DNA of 64,000 bases from Bacteroidales bacterium (GTDB lineage Bacteria > Bacteroidota > Bacteroidia > Bacteroidales > UBA4417): contig JADJGZ010000010.1 of NCBI GenBank assembly GCA_016707785.1, positions 62,001 to 126,000 on the forward strand, read 5' to 3'. Below are positions 7,797 to 16,215 of the stretch, piece by piece. The notes beneath the pieces are model-generated. The model was given only the letters and a program-made list of their open reading frames with translations. It made no database searches and was not told the origin of the DNA. Position 1 is the stretch's first letter. Each line of letters begins with the position of its first letter. Position numbers and translations under genes: made by a program.

Positions 7797-9194
7797 ATGG
7801 CGTTAATAAAAAGTATTTCAGGCATCAGGGGTACAATTGGAGGGCTTCCTGGCGACGGCCTTACACCTCAGGATATTATCAGGTTTACCTCTGCATATGT
7901 TTCATTTATCTCTAAGAGAGCAGGCCATTCAAAGGTTCATATCGTGATTGGCCGGGATGCCAGGGTATCCGGCTGGATGGTCAATCAATTGGTGACAGGC
8001 ACTCTGGTTGGCATGGGGGCTGATGTTACCGACCTGGGACTGAGTACCACACCCACAGTGGAAGTAGCAGTTACCTCTCATAAAGCAGATGGTGGAATCA
8101 TCATTACGGCCAGTCATAATCCCGGTCATTGGAATGCTCTTAAACTTCTGAATGAGAAAGGGGAGTTCCTGGATGGAAATGACGGGGAAGAAATACTCAG
8201 ACTTGCAGAGTCGGATGCAATTCCTGCCGCTGGGATAGAAGCCATCGGGACCTATAAATCTTATGATAAAGCTATCAATGACCATATAAAGGAGGTGCTT
8301 TCCATGCCCCTGGTAAATATCGAAGCCATCAGGTCAGCAGGGTTTGTCGTAGCCATCGATTGTGTGAATTCAACGGGTGGAATTGCCCTGCCACCATTAC
8401 TCGAAGCATTGGGGGTAAAACAAGTGATTGAAGTAAATTGTAAACCGGACGGATTATTCTCTCATAACCCTGAACCATTACCTGAAAACCTGAAGGATTT
8501 ATCTGCTGCTGTTCTTACAGCAAAGGCTCACCTTGGTTTTGCTGTGGATCCGGATGTTGACAGGCTGGCTATCATCTCTGAAGATGGTTCCATGTTTGGC
8601 GAAGAGTATACCCTGGTCGCAGTTTCTGACTATGTGCTAAAACATAAGCCTGGTAATACAGTTTCAAACCTTTCATCTACAAGGGCTTTACGAGATGTCA
8701 CCGAAGCGGCTGGAGGTAATCATTCAGCTGCTGCAGTGGGTGAAGTAAATGTTGTCAGCATGATGAAATCAGTGAATGCGGTAATTGGTGGTGAAGGAAA
8801 CGGGGGTGTAATTTATCCCGCAATTCACTACGGCCGGGATGCTTTGGCTGGTATCGCTTTATTCCTTTCACACCTGGCTATCACAGGTTTATCATGTTCA
8901 GCATTGCGTAAAACCTATCCGGATTATACTATTTCAAAAAACAAAATTGCATTGGATGCCAGTATGGATGTAGATGCAATTCTCGAAGGGGTGGCTGCGA
9001 AATATAAAGGTCAACCTGTTAATACAGTCGATGGGGTAAAAATTGAATTTGGCAAGGAATGGGTTCATTTGAGGAAATCCAATACTGAACCTATTATCCG
9101 AATCTATTCAGAAAGCACTCTTTCTTCAAAGGCTGAGGACCTTGCAAAAAAAATTATGGCAGATATCAGGGAAATCGCAGGCATCATATCCTGA
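7797..9194 (+). CDS. glmM: Phosphoglucosamine mutase (alpha-D-phosphohexomutase family)
   Basis: This alpha-D-phosphohexomutase most likely converts glucosamine-6-phosphate to glucosamine-1-phosphate for UDP-GlcNAc synthesis. It shows the N-terminal SISGIRGTIGG, the catalytic phosphoserine loop TASHNPGHWNALK at about 100-112, and the metal-binding loop DPDVDRLA near 250. The sugar-binding segment GGEGNGGVIYP is near 325, and the C-terminal phosphate-binding loop RKSNTEPIIRIYSES near 430. At 465 residues it is of normal length. The start at ATG 7797 is chosen over a TTG two codons upstream. Phosphomannomutase or phosphoglucomutase activity cannot be excluded on motifs alone. Confidence 0.88.
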   Translation: MALIKSISGIRGTIGGLPGDGLTPQDIIRFTSAYVSFISKRAGHSKVHIVIGRDARVSGWMVNQLVTGTLVGMGADVTDLGLSTTPTVEVAVTSHKADGGIIITASHNPGHWNALKLLNEKGEFLDGNDGEEILRLAESDAIPAAGIEAIGTYKSYDKAINDHIKEVLSMPLVNIEAIRSAGFVVAIDCVNSTGGIALPPLLEALGVKQVIEVNCKPDGLFSHNPEPLPENLKDLSAAVLTAKAHLGFAVDPDVDRLAIISEDGSMFGEEYTLVAVSDYVLKHKPGNTVSNLSSTRALRDVTEAAGGNHSAAAVGEVNVVSMMKSVNAVIGGEGNGGVIYPAIHYGRDALAGIALFLSHLAITGLSCSALRKTYPDYTISKNKIALDASMDVDAILEGVAAKYKGQPVNTVDGVKIEFGKEWVHLRKSNTEPIIRIYSESTLSSKAEDLAKKIMADIREIAGIIS

Positions 9195-9271
9195 AATTTT
9201 CTTGTCCGACAGCGAATTACGTATCGGAATATTTCTTTACTTTATTGCTCTCTGTCATAAAGCAACATCCA

Positions 9272-9523
9272 ATGCCAAGGAAGAAAAGAAAAAAGGTTAA
9301 ATTCTATAGAGCAGATTTTAAAATTCCGGAATCAACAAAGAAACAGTTGAAGGGATTTTGTAAGAAGCATGATACCACTGCAAACAAAGTTTTCCGCAGG
9401 GCATTGAAAGAGTTTCTGGAAAAGAACCATTTTCATCATGACCATTTTGATGCCCAGGTTGCTGCAAATCAGATGTCTATCTTCGATTTACTTGAGGGTC
9501 CATCAAGCCATTCCGGAAACTAA
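9272..9523 (+). CDS. Small basic protein, possible ribbon-helix-helix type
   Basis: The 83-residue protein has a lysine-rich N-terminus (PRKKRKKVKFYRADFKIPES). A segment resembling a ribbon-helix-helix unit follows: strand FYRADFKIP, then helices STKKQLKGFCKKHD and TANKVFRRALKEFLEKN. Next come a His-rich stretch (HFHHDHFD) and a short acidic tail. A DNA-binding role is possible but unproven, and I do not recognise a named family. The ATG at 9272 is preferred to the TTG at 9245. It lies 77 bases after glmM and may be read with it. It is convergent with the pirin gene nine bases away. Confidence 0.65.
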   Translation: MPRKKRKKVKFYRADFKIPESTKKQLKGFCKKHDTTANKVFRRALKEFLEKNHFHHDHFDAQVAANQMSIFDLLEGPSSHSGN

Positions 9524-9531
9524 TCTGACTG

Positions 9532-10248
9532 TTACGCTGACGGTACCTCAATAATCAGGAGGTCAGATGCTGCATTACTATTAATATGAATGCGCGAAAT
9601 CTCAGCAATGCCAAGTGCATCTCTCGATCCAAGTGCAAAACCTTCAATTGTCGTTCTCCCTTCAATCAGGAAACAAAATACCTGGTTCCCTGATTTGTGA
9701 ATCTTATAGGTAATGTTTACACCATGCTCAAGGTTGACCCTTGATATCCAGGCATCCTGGTGAATCCACAAAGCATCATCATCCTGATCCGTATCCGGAG
9801 TTACAAGCAGCTGGACCTTATTTTTTCTTTGTATTTTATTGAAAGAAAGCTGATCATACCTTGGCTGAATATCCTTTTCCCTGGTATAAATCCAGATTTG
9901 AAGGAAATTGCAGGGATTATCAGCATGGTGATTAAATTCAGAATGCTGAATCCCGCTTCCGGCTGACATCACCTGCACATCATCAGGACTAATCACTTCT
10001 GAATGACCCATACTGTCCTTATGTTCAAGTTCACCAATTAAAGGAATCGAAATGATCTCCATGTTTTTATGACCATGTTCACCAAATCCACTTCCTCCAA
10101 TAATGGTATCGTCATTCAATACCCTCAATAATCCAAACTGCTCTCTTAACGGATTAAAATACTCAGCAAAACTGAAATTGTGATAAGTGTCAAGCCATCC
10201 GTGGTTTGCATGACCCCTGTCTTTGGAAGGATGAAATTCAATACTCAT
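9532..10248 (-). CDS. Pirin family protein
   Basis: This double-cupin protein of the pirin/YhaK family shows DRGHANHGWLDTYHNFSFAEYF at the N-terminus and the metal-binding motif GHGHKNMEIISIP near residue 58. The second set of ligand residues lies in GSGIQHSEFNH near 100. Bacterial pirins bind Fe or similar metals; some have quercetinase activity and others act as redox sensors, so the substrate is unknown here. The ATG at 10248 begins MSIEFHPSKDRGHA, the usual family N-terminus. An upstream in-frame start at 10311 would add 21 atypical residues and is rejected. The gene is about 240 residues, normal for the family. Confidence 0.88.
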   Translation of the reverse strand: MSIEFHPSKDRGHANHGWLDTYHNFSFAEYFNPLREQFGLLRVLNDDTIIGGSGFGEHGHKNMEIISIPLIGELEHKDSMGHSEVISPDDVQVMSAGSGIQHSEFNHHADNPCNFLQIWIYTREKDIQPRYDQLSFNKIQRKNKVQLLVTPDTDQDDDALWIHQDAWISRVNLEHGVNITYKIHKSGNQVFCFLIEGRTTIEGFALGSRDALGIAEISRIHINSNAASDLLIIEVPSA

Positions 10249-10367
10249 GATTGCTTTATTCGTAATTATGAATTTATAAAGATGTTTATGGGCTCCAATT
10301 GCTTTCAGCAATATTGCATGCTGAAGAAATTAATATAGAATGCCTGGAATTTCAACAACAAAAATGG

Positions 10368-10988
10368 TTAACGTCCCATTCCCTGGTATACCTGCCTGTT
10401 AAGAATAGATCTGCCTAAGGTGATTTCATCAGTATAGTCAAGTTCATCACCTACCGGTATCCCTCTTGCTATGGTTGTAATAGCTATCCCTGTATCCTTT
10501 AACGTTTTGAAAATGTAAAAGTTTGTAGTATCCCCTTCAACGGTAGAGGGAAGGGCGAGGATAACCTCTTTCAGACTTCCGGATCTTGATTTTTCAATAA
10601 GAGAAGCAATCATGAGATCAGATGGACCAATGCCTTCCATTGGAGAAATTACTCCTCCTAAAATATGATAAGCCCCATGAAACTGGGAGGTGTTTTCAAT
10701 TGCCATCATATCCCTGATGTCTTCTACAACACAGATAGTTGAATGATCACGCCTGGAATCAGAACAAACCATACATTTATCACCATCAGATATAGTGTGA
10801 CAGGTCTTACAATATTGGATGTCATTCCTCAGTTTAATGACTGACTCACCCAAAGCAGTTGCAATTTCTGCCGGCTGCCTTAAAAGGTGCAGAGCCAGAC
10901 GTAAGGCTGTTTTTTTGCCAATTCCCGGTAAACGGGTTAATTCCTGAACCGCGTTTTGTAAGAGGATAGAAGTGAGTTGTTGTTCCAT
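10368..10988 (-). CDS. recR: Recombination protein RecR
   Basis: RecR loads RecA at gaps together with RecF and RecO. The 206-residue protein has the N-terminal helix-hairpin-helix ELTRLPGIGKKTALRLALHLL, and a four-Cys zinc finger CKTCHTISDGDKCMVCSD at about 58-75. The Toprim domain begins ICVVEDIRDMMAIE and includes YHILGGVISPMEGIGP. The C-terminal Walker-like TTIARGIPVGDELDYTDEITL is intact. The length matches the family. The gene is separate from its neighbours and no dnaX-recR pairing occurs here; dnaX is at 47.9-49.7 kb. Confidence 0.96.
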   Translation of the reverse strand: MEQQLTSILLQNAVQELTRLPGIGKKTALRLALHLLRQPAEIATALGESVIKLRNDIQYCKTCHTISDGDKCMVCSDSRRDHSTICVVEDIRDMMAIENTSQFHGAYHILGGVISPMEGIGPSDLMIASLIEKSRSGSLKEVILALPSTVEGDTTNFYIFKTLKDTGIAITTIARGIPVGDELDYTDEITLGRSILNRQVYQGMGR

Positions 10989-11321
10989 GATCGCTGCCTT
11001 GATAATAATTGATGAAAACGGTCAGAGATCATCCGTTTTCATTCAGTTGACAAAAATTTGTGACAGTATTTAATGCTTGCTTACTTTTGTATCACGAAAC
11101 CAGGATCAATGAAAGGCAGCATCATAATGGCAAGTCGGGGATCCAACTGTCAGCCAAAGCACAATTATCCAAAATTAGTCATTTTCACCGTGTAATCTGT
11201 AATTTCTTTTGCTTTGAAAGGTGTATTGCATTTGAATGGAAATAAATAATCATGGAAATTTTTTCTGAATTGGAGATGGGATGGTTCGTTATGATAAATT
11301 TAATTTTTAATACAATATAAC
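10989..11321 (+). other. 333-base spacer with hairpin, promoter-like element and short ORF
   Basis: The spacer between recR and the MORN-type gene holds three things. A 9-base-pair inverted repeat TGAAAACGG...CCGTTTTCA lies at 11013-11041. A promoter-like pair follows, TTTG (11057-11060) and TACTTTTG (11082-11089), with 21-base spacing. A 28-codon ORF (11109-11195) starts 19 bases after that -7 element. If this promoter drives the gene at 11322, its leader is about 230 bases. The short ORF is not recognisable and may be chance. Confidence 0.45.
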
Positions 11322-12110
11322 ATGCGGATAGGGATTCAATGTTCTGGTATACGAATAGTAGTTTTGGTTTTGCTTTTTGCATTTATCAGTTCTGAATCGA
11401 TTTTTGCCCAGCCTGACCCGGGAACAGGCATTAACCAGGTGGATAGCAGAGGTCGAAAACAAGGGGCCTGGGTTAAAAACGATGCCCAGGGAATCAAAAT
11501 CTATGAGGGTACTTTTAAGGATGATAAACCTATTGGTGAATTCCACTATTTCTATCCTGACGGAAAATTAAGAAGTACTTTGCTTTATCCTGCCACCGGA
11601 AATATTGTCCTGAATACTGCATTTTATCAAAATGGAATCAAAATGGCCGAAGGTAATTATATCGACCAGAAAAAGGATGGTAACTGGAAATACTATAATG
11701 ACCTTGGTGAACTTGCCTCTGAGGAAAATTGGTCAAAAGGGTTGCCTGCAGGAGTTTGGAAAGTTTACTACCAGGGATTGAAAGTGATGGAAGAATTTAC
11801 CTACCGGAATGGATTAAAAGAAGGCTCATGGAAACAGTATTTCCCTACAGGGAATATCAAGGCGGAAGCGATGTATATCGATGGACTACGTCAGGGGCCG
11901 GCCAAGTTTTACTTTCCGGATGGTGCAATTATGACAAGAGGAAATTATAAAAATGACCTGAAAAATGGAATTTGGGAAAACTATAAACAAAACGGGCAGA
12001 AGGAAAGTGTAAGAGAATTTGATAATGGGAATCTGCTCTCGGAAACGTATTATGATAAAGAACGCGATAAGGAACTTCACCAGGAATCTCCTGAAATAAA
12101 GAAGGAGTAA
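11322..12110 (+). CDS. Secreted MORN-variant (YwqK-like) repeat protein
   Basis: The 262-residue protein has a signal peptide ending near residue 29 (SESIFAQ). At least seven MORN-variant repeats follow, each about 23 residues, with patterns such as GNWKYYNDLGELASE, GSWKQYFPTGNIKAE and GIWENYKQNGQKESV. Such proteins are often named YwqK-family antitoxins, but in Bacteroidota they are typically exported repeat proteins of unknown role. The C-terminus is charged and has no T9SS sorting domain. It is convergent with the HAD phosphatase gene. No toxin partner is next to it, so the antitoxin label should not be taken literally. Confidence 0.8.
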   Translation: MRIGIQCSGIRIVVLVLLFAFISSESIFAQPDPGTGINQVDSRGRKQGAWVKNDAQGIKIYEGTFKDDKPIGEFHYFYPDGKLRSTLLYPATGNIVLNTAFYQNGIKMAEGNYIDQKKDGNWKYYNDLGELASEENWSKGLPAGVWKVYYQGLKVMEEFTYRNGLKEGSWKQYFPTGNIKAEAMYIDGLRQGPAKFYFPDGAIMTRGNYKNDLKNGIWENYKQNGQKESVREFDNGNLLSETYYDKERDKELHQESPEIKKE

Positions 12111-12155
12111 CTTCCTGGCTGTGCAGATCACTGAATCCTTCAGAATTCATCCTTT

Positions 12156-12809
12156 TTAGCAAGGATTCTTTAGAAAATGATCCAATAATTTCTTGAGATT
12201 ATCAATAACCAGGTGGCCTGATTCTACCAGCCTTTGTTTCGACTGATGCCCATTTGCTATCAGGATGCAAGACGATCCCAATTCTTCTGCTACTTCTGCA
12301 TCATGAAGTGTATCTCCGAGAAGTGTGACTGACGAAGGACTAAGATTGAAATCTGAAAAGAAATTCCTGGCATTCTCGATTTTACCTGCTCCATAATGAT
12401 CTCCAATGCCGCCTATATAATCGAAATACCTGGTGATCCCAAGTACATCAACAGATTTCAGAAGGGCATCATGTTGCATTGCAGATATAATGGCTTGCTG
12501 GTAACCCTGTTGTTTGAAAAATTCAAGCATCTCAATGGCTCCGGTAGCAAGTTGAGCGCCAGGTAAGGCTTCCAGGTATAATTCAATGAACCCGATGGCT
12601 GCTTTATCCCAGGGCTCTGTTTCAAAATCAAATCCAATGGTAGTATAATATTGGATCACCGGGAAAGTAAAAACCTCACGGTATTTTTCCAGGGTCAATA
12701 AAGGAAGATGACGATGGCTTAACATCTGATTCATAGAGTCAAGACAGATTGCTGTATCATCCAGCAAAGTGCCATTCCAGTCCCAAATAATTGTCCCTTT
12801 TGTTTCCAA
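12156..12809 (-). CDS. HAD superfamily phosphatase (phosphoglycolate phosphatase-like)
   Basis: The 217-residue cytosolic phosphatase has HAD motif I DWNGTLLDD at about 10-18, motif II ISAMQ near 111, a conserved Lys in GAGKIEN near 142, and motif IV LLGDTLHDAEVAEELG near 161. A helical C1 cap lies between motifs I and II. This layout fits phosphoglycolate phosphatase, pyrophosphatase PpaX or related enzymes; the substrate is not determinable. The gene stands alone, convergent with the MORN protein gene 45 bases away. An 8-base inverted repeat (12133-12140 with 12161-12168) spans its 3' end. Confidence 0.85.
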   Translation of the reverse strand: METKGTIIWDWNGTLLDDTAICLDSMNQMLSHRHLPLLTLEKYREVFTFPVIQYYTTIGFDFETEPWDKAAIGFIELYLEALPGAQLATGAIEMLEFFKQQGYQQAIISAMQHDALLKSVDVLGITRYFDYIGGIGDHYGAGKIENARNFFSDFNLSPSSVTLLGDTLHDAEVAEELGSSCILIANGHQSKQRLVESGHLVIDNLKKLLDHFLKNPC

Positions 12810-12932
12810 TTAATTCATTGTTTTGTTCTGCAATTTCTCTAAAGGCAAATTTGATGAAAAAAGTTAAGAATTTCATGCATCTCTTGCTAAATCTGCTTGA
12901 TTAGGCTTTATTTCCGTTCAAATGAATTATAG

Positions 12933-12940
12933 TATATTTG
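12933..12940 (+). promoter_or_regulatory. Candidate -7 element of the DUF4293 gene
   Basis: TATATTTG matches the Bacteroidota -7 consensus 20 bases before ATG 12961. It lies inside the longer alternative reading frame that starts at 12922, which argues against that earlier start. Confidence 0.55.
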
Positions 12941-12960
12941 CATCCTACAACATTAATCCT

Positions 12961-13437
12961 ATGATCCAGCGAATCCAGACTGTTTACCTTGCGCTTTCCA
13001 TCATCGCACTTTTTATGCTGCTGTTTTTCCCAATGGCAACATTTTTCTCAGAGTTAGCCTATTTAAAACTTTTTATAAGCGGATTAAAAAATATGGCCCC
13101 GGGCGGACCAGTGCCTTTTGAGATTTCATACTTCCTTCCTCTCATCATTGGTGCAATAGCTATTGCCGTCCTGGCCGGAATGTCCATCAGCCTATTCAAA
13201 AACAGGCCTAAGCAGATTCAGCTGACCAATATTGCGGTCTTGCTGAATATCCTTTTCATCCTGGCCGTTTTATTCGTTTATGTGCCCTTGATCGAAAAGA
13301 AGACAGGTATAAATCCTGATTTTGCCAATGGAATCGGTATTTACCTTCCTATTGTTTCCCTGATGTTTCTGGTTCTGGCAAACAGGGCTATTAAACGCGA
13401 TGAGAAACTTGTCCGTTCCAGCGACAGATTGAGATAA
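12961..13437 (+). CDS. DUF4293 membrane protein
   Basis: The protein begins MIQRIQTVYLALSIIALF, the standard opening of DUF4293, a Bacteroidota-specific four-helix membrane family without known function. Hydrophobic segments lie at about 7-28, 58-80, 88-110 and 125-143. The C-terminus is basic (NRAIKRDEKLVRSSDRLR). The start at 12961 is chosen because the promoter element lies between it and the upstream ATG at 12922. It ends six bases from the convergent phosphoesterase gene. Confidence 0.87.
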   Translation: MIQRIQTVYLALSIIALFMLLFFPMATFFSELAYLKLFISGLKNMAPGGPVPFEISYFLPLIIGAIAIAVLAGMSISLFKNRPKQIQLTNIAVLLNILFILAVLFVYVPLIEKKTGINPDFANGIGIYLPIVSLMFLVLANRAIKRDEKLVRSSDRLR

Positions 13438-13443
13438 GAATAT

Positions 13444-13956
13444 TTATGGAGTCATAATTTGACTTGCCCGGGGAATCTCACAGATTTCCAGTTCCCTGAT
13501 ATCCTTTCCATCAATGATAAACCTGATAAATGTAATCAGGTGATGCATCCCTGATTTACCGGCTGCCCCCGGATTGATGTGCAAAAGCTGGTTCTTCTGA
13601 TCGTATATCACTTTAAGTATATGCGAATGTCCTGAAATAAATATGCCAGGTTTTTCAGTACGAATTATACTAATCGCTTCTTTCTCATACCTGCCTGGAT
13701 ACCCTCCAATATGAGTGATAAATACTTTTACCTCTTCAATCGGAAATAAAAGTACCCGTGGATAACTTGATCTTACTTCTGTACCGTCAATATTGCCATG
13801 AACAGCACGCAGCAATTTAAATTTTGCTAAACTGGCCGCTGTTTCATAGTTCCCGATATCCCCGGCATGCCAGATTTCATCGCAATCTGAGAAAAAATCA
13901 TAAATCCTGGGATGAATATAGCCATGAGTGTCACTGATTAGTCCGATACGTTTCAT
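13444..13956 (-). CDS. YfcE/MJ0936-type metallophosphoesterase
   Basis: The 170-residue calcineurin-like phosphoesterase shows metal-binding motifs in order: ISDTHGYIH near 7-15, HAGDIG near 30-35, a GNID motif (VHGNIDG) near 53-59, THIGGYPG near 81, and SGHSH near 109-113. Family members are Mn/Ni-dependent phosphodiesterases of unknown physiological substrate, and the MJ0936/YfcE subgroup fits best by length. Upstream on the same strand, 51 bases away, is corA, so the two may be co-transcribed. Confidence 0.88.
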   Translation of the reverse strand: MKRIGLISDTHGYIHPRIYDFFSDCDEIWHAGDIGNYETAASLAKFKLLRAVHGNIDGTEVRSSYPRVLLFPIEEVKVFITHIGGYPGRYEKEAISIIRTEKPGIFISGHSHILKVIYDQKNQLLHINPGAAGKSGMHHLITFIRFIIDGKDIRELEICEIPRASQIMTP

Positions 13957-14007
13957 GGATACAATCTGATGTGCATGATGATAAAATATTAAATTTGCTG
14001 CTAATTA

Positions 14008-15069
14008 TTAAAACCAACGCCTTCTTTTCATGAACAAATACATTCCATAACTGAGGATCGCCATGAGTACCATAAATGCAGGATATCCATATTTCCATTC
14101 CAGTTCCGGCATGTACCTGAAATTCATTCCATAAATTCCAACAGCAAAAGTCAGGGGAATAAAAATGGTGGAAACCAGGGTCAGGGTTTTCATAATTCCG
14201 TTCATGCGATTGGACGCATTGGCTGCCTGAAGGTCCAGCATGGATGATACCATTTCTCGATAGTTGTCAATCGTTTGTATGATGTGATTCAGGTGGTCAT
14301 GTACATCATTTAGGTATTGACGGGTTGCACTGCTAATAACTGGGGATTCCTCCCTTGTGAGATAACGTATTTCCTCTTTGAATGGATAAATAGATCTTCT
14401 CAATACCGACAACATTTTCTTGAAATGGAGAAATCTGGCAGCATTTTCAAACTTTGGATCCGTAAACAGGTTTTTCTCTAAAACTTCTACCTGGTCCTCA
14501 CAATTATCAAGCAATAGGTAATATTGATCTACAATATGATCAATCAGGAGATAGGCAAGAAAATCTTCCTGCTTAAGGCGTCCGGTTCCTTTTGCGTTTT
14601 TAAGCCGTTCAATTACCGGGTCGAATAGATTGCTTTGTTCCTCCTGGAAAGTGATCAGAACGTTTTTTCCAAGGAAAATACTAATTTGCCCGGTTTCGAT
14701 AACTTTCTTACCATTTAGTTTAAGGCTTTTAAGGGTAATGAAGATACTGGTGCCTAAATCTTCAACCTTTGGAAGGTGTTCAACATTGAAAATGTCTTCC
14801 AGAATCAGGGAGGATATCTCGAAATGACTTCCTACTTTCTCCAGGCTTTCAGTATCCCCAAATCCTGTTATAATCAGCCAGTTCGACATATTGGCTCCAA
14901 TACCCTCAATTACTGCCTGAACACTTATGTTTTCAAGCATTTTAAAGTTATCCTTATCATAGGAAACCAGTGTAAATGTAGTGGGTTGGGCACGACTCCC
15001 TGTATAAACAAGACTTCCCGGAGGCAGTCCGGCTTTTTTGCTTAACCTTTTTTTTGCTGCTTCATTCAT
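14008..15069 (-). CDS. corA: CorA-type magnesium/cobalt transporter
   Basis: CorA channels import Mg2+ (also Co2+ or Ni2+) as homopentamers. The 353-residue protein has a long N-terminal cytoplasmic domain (ILEDIFNVEHLPKVEDLG). A long helical stalk follows, and then two C-terminal membrane helices. The first helix ends in the signature YGMNF at about 317-321, followed by the loop with MPELEW and a second helix GYPAFMVLMAILSYGMYLF. The basic tail KRRRWF is usual. A DUF937 gene lies upstream on the same strand 48 bases away. Confidence 0.93.
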   Translation of the reverse strand: MNEAAKKRLSKKAGLPPGSLVYTGSRAQPTTFTLVSYDKDNFKMLENISVQAVIEGIGANMSNWLIITGFGDTESLEKVGSHFEISSLILEDIFNVEHLPKVEDLGTSIFITLKSLKLNGKKVIETGQISIFLGKNVLITFQEEQSNLFDPVIERLKNAKGTGRLKQEDFLAYLLIDHIVDQYYLLLDNCEDQVEVLEKNLFTDPKFENAARFLHFKKMLSVLRRSIYPFKEEIRYLTREESPVISSATRQYLNDVHDHLNHIIQTIDNYREMVSSMLDLQAANASNRMNGIMKTLTLVSTIFIPLTFAVGIYGMNFRYMPELEWKYGYPAFMVLMAILSYGMYLFMKRRRWF

Positions 15070-15117
15070 TACGTGAAGTTACAAATAAACAATTCAGGTT
15101 AAGAAGCGAATACATGA

Positions 15118-15555
15118 TTAGCCAAAAATTCCTTTAACAGTATCCATAAGTCCTCCGCTTTTTCCGCCTGTAAGTGAGCCTAAAATACCTTGTAAATCGA
15201 AACTTGAGTCATTCGGGTCATTAGTCTTGCTAACCAGTTTATTCATCACCGTTGGGATAAGTTGCGATGCAATTTGTGTAGCGGCCCCGCTATCAATTCC
15301 AAATTTATTCATCAAATCGCCGACAGCCTTTCCTGAGATGCCATTCACCATGTCGCCGGATGCTGAACTTCCACCTTTGAATAAACCGGTTATTGAATCA
15401 AGCCCCCCGCTCTGAACCTGTTCCTGCAATGAATTGAATATGGATTTGGAAGCAGTGGATATAGCTTCATCATTTTTCTCATTTGGAATAACCGGGTTAT
15501 TAATAATGGCTTCACCGGCATTCTCTTTGACAAGTTGTAATAGGTTTTCTAACAT
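15118..15555 (-). CDS. DUF937-type protein
   Basis: The 145-residue protein is rich in Gly, Ser, Asn and Asp. It has the DUF937/YidB-like pattern: an N-terminal helix MLENLLQLVKENAGEAI, a middle region with KAVGDLMNKFGIDSGAATQIASQLIPTVMNKLV, and a Gly-rich end (GSLTGGKSGGLMDTVKGIFG). There is no signal peptide or membrane helix. The function of this family is unknown. It sits between mscL and corA on the minus strand, separated from mscL by a terminator, so it probably has its own promoter. Confidence 0.78.
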   Translation of the reverse strand: MLENLLQLVKENAGEAIINNPVIPNEKNDEAISTASKSIFNSLQEQVQSGGLDSITGLFKGGSSASGDMVNGISGKAVGDLMNKFGIDSGAATQIASQLIPTVMNKLVSKTNDPNDSSFDLQGILGSLTGGKSGGLMDTVKGIFG

Positions 15556-15711
15556 CAGTAAATAATTTTATTTGGGATGAATAAATAACAATAGAATTAA
15601 CCGATTCTTTCAAAATGAAAGACATAATTCCAAAACATCGGATCAGCAGAAAAGTTTATATCTGAGGGACATTGTTTCAAGATTTGCTGCTGGAAGCTTT
15701 AATAAAAACTA

Positions 15712-15732
15712 AGCCCGGTAATTAACCGGGCT
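15712..15732 (-). terminator. Intrinsic terminator of mscL
   Basis: An 8-base-pair GC-rich stem AGCCCGGT/ACCGGGCT (15712-15719 with 15725-15732) lies 25 bases after the mscL stop. On the minus strand it is followed by TAGTTTTTATT. The rest of 15556-15757 holds nothing else recognisable. Confidence 0.82.
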
Positions 15733-15757
15733 CAGTATCCAATTAAGGCTGGTGAGT

Positions 15758-16162
15758 TTATTTTTTTTCCTTAAGAAGATCTCTGATCTGGGTTAACAGA
15801 ATCTCTTCATTGGAAGGTGCCGGAGGAGCAGCAGGAGCTTCAATAGCTTTTTTCTTGGTGGAGTTAATGGCCTTGATAAACATGAAAATAACAAAAGCGA
15901 TGATGACAAAATCAATCACATTTTGAAGGAATAATCCATAATTCAAGGTAACCTCTGGTTTTTCTGCTGTTGCTGCAATAAGGGTAGCCTTGAAATCCTT
16001 GAAATCCAGGCCGCCAAGCAATACACCAATAGGTGGCATTAGAACATCATTCACAAAGGATGATACTATCTTGCCAAATGCGCCGCCGATGATTACACCG
16101 ACAGCCAGATCTACAACATTGCCTCTCATGGCAAATTCCTTAAATTCTTTTACTAGTGCCAT
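15758..16162 (-). CDS. mscL: Large-conductance mechanosensitive channel
   Basis: MscL opens under membrane tension to release solutes during hypo-osmotic shock. The 134-residue protein has the amphipathic N-terminal helix KEFKEFAMRGN and the pore helix VVDLAVGVIIGGAFGKIVSSFVNDVLMPPIGVLLGG. A short periplasmic loop follows, then TM2 (LFLQNVIDFVIIAFVIFMFIKAIN). The C-terminal helix EEILLTQIRDLLKEKK is preceded by an Ala/Pro-rich linker (APAAPPAPSNE). Length and motifs are typical. It is monocistronic: terminator downstream, and the DUF3078 gene on the same strand ends 53 bases upstream of its start. Confidence 0.96.
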   Translation of the reverse strand: MALVKEFKEFAMRGNVVDLAVGVIIGGAFGKIVSSFVNDVLMPPIGVLLGGLDFKDFKATLIAATAEKPEVTLNYGLFLQNVIDFVIIAFVIFMFIKAINSTKKKAIEAPAAPPAPSNEEILLTQIRDLLKEKK

Positions 16163-16215
16163 TTTTATTGATTTTTAGGTTTATACTGATATGAATAAAT
16201 GATCTGGAAATCTTG

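Noticed and set aside
11060..11245. A 61-codon plus-strand frame in the recR-MORN spacer
   Set aside because: It begins before the predicted transcription start and has unlike composition; only the shorter 28-codon frame was kept as a tentative observation.
11322..12110. Naming the MORN protein an antitoxin
   Set aside because: No toxin gene is adjacent, and it has a signal peptide, which does not fit a cytosolic antitoxin.
12922..12960. Upstream ATG for the DUF4293 gene
   Set aside because: The -7 element lies inside this extension, and the family starts at MIQRIQTVYL.
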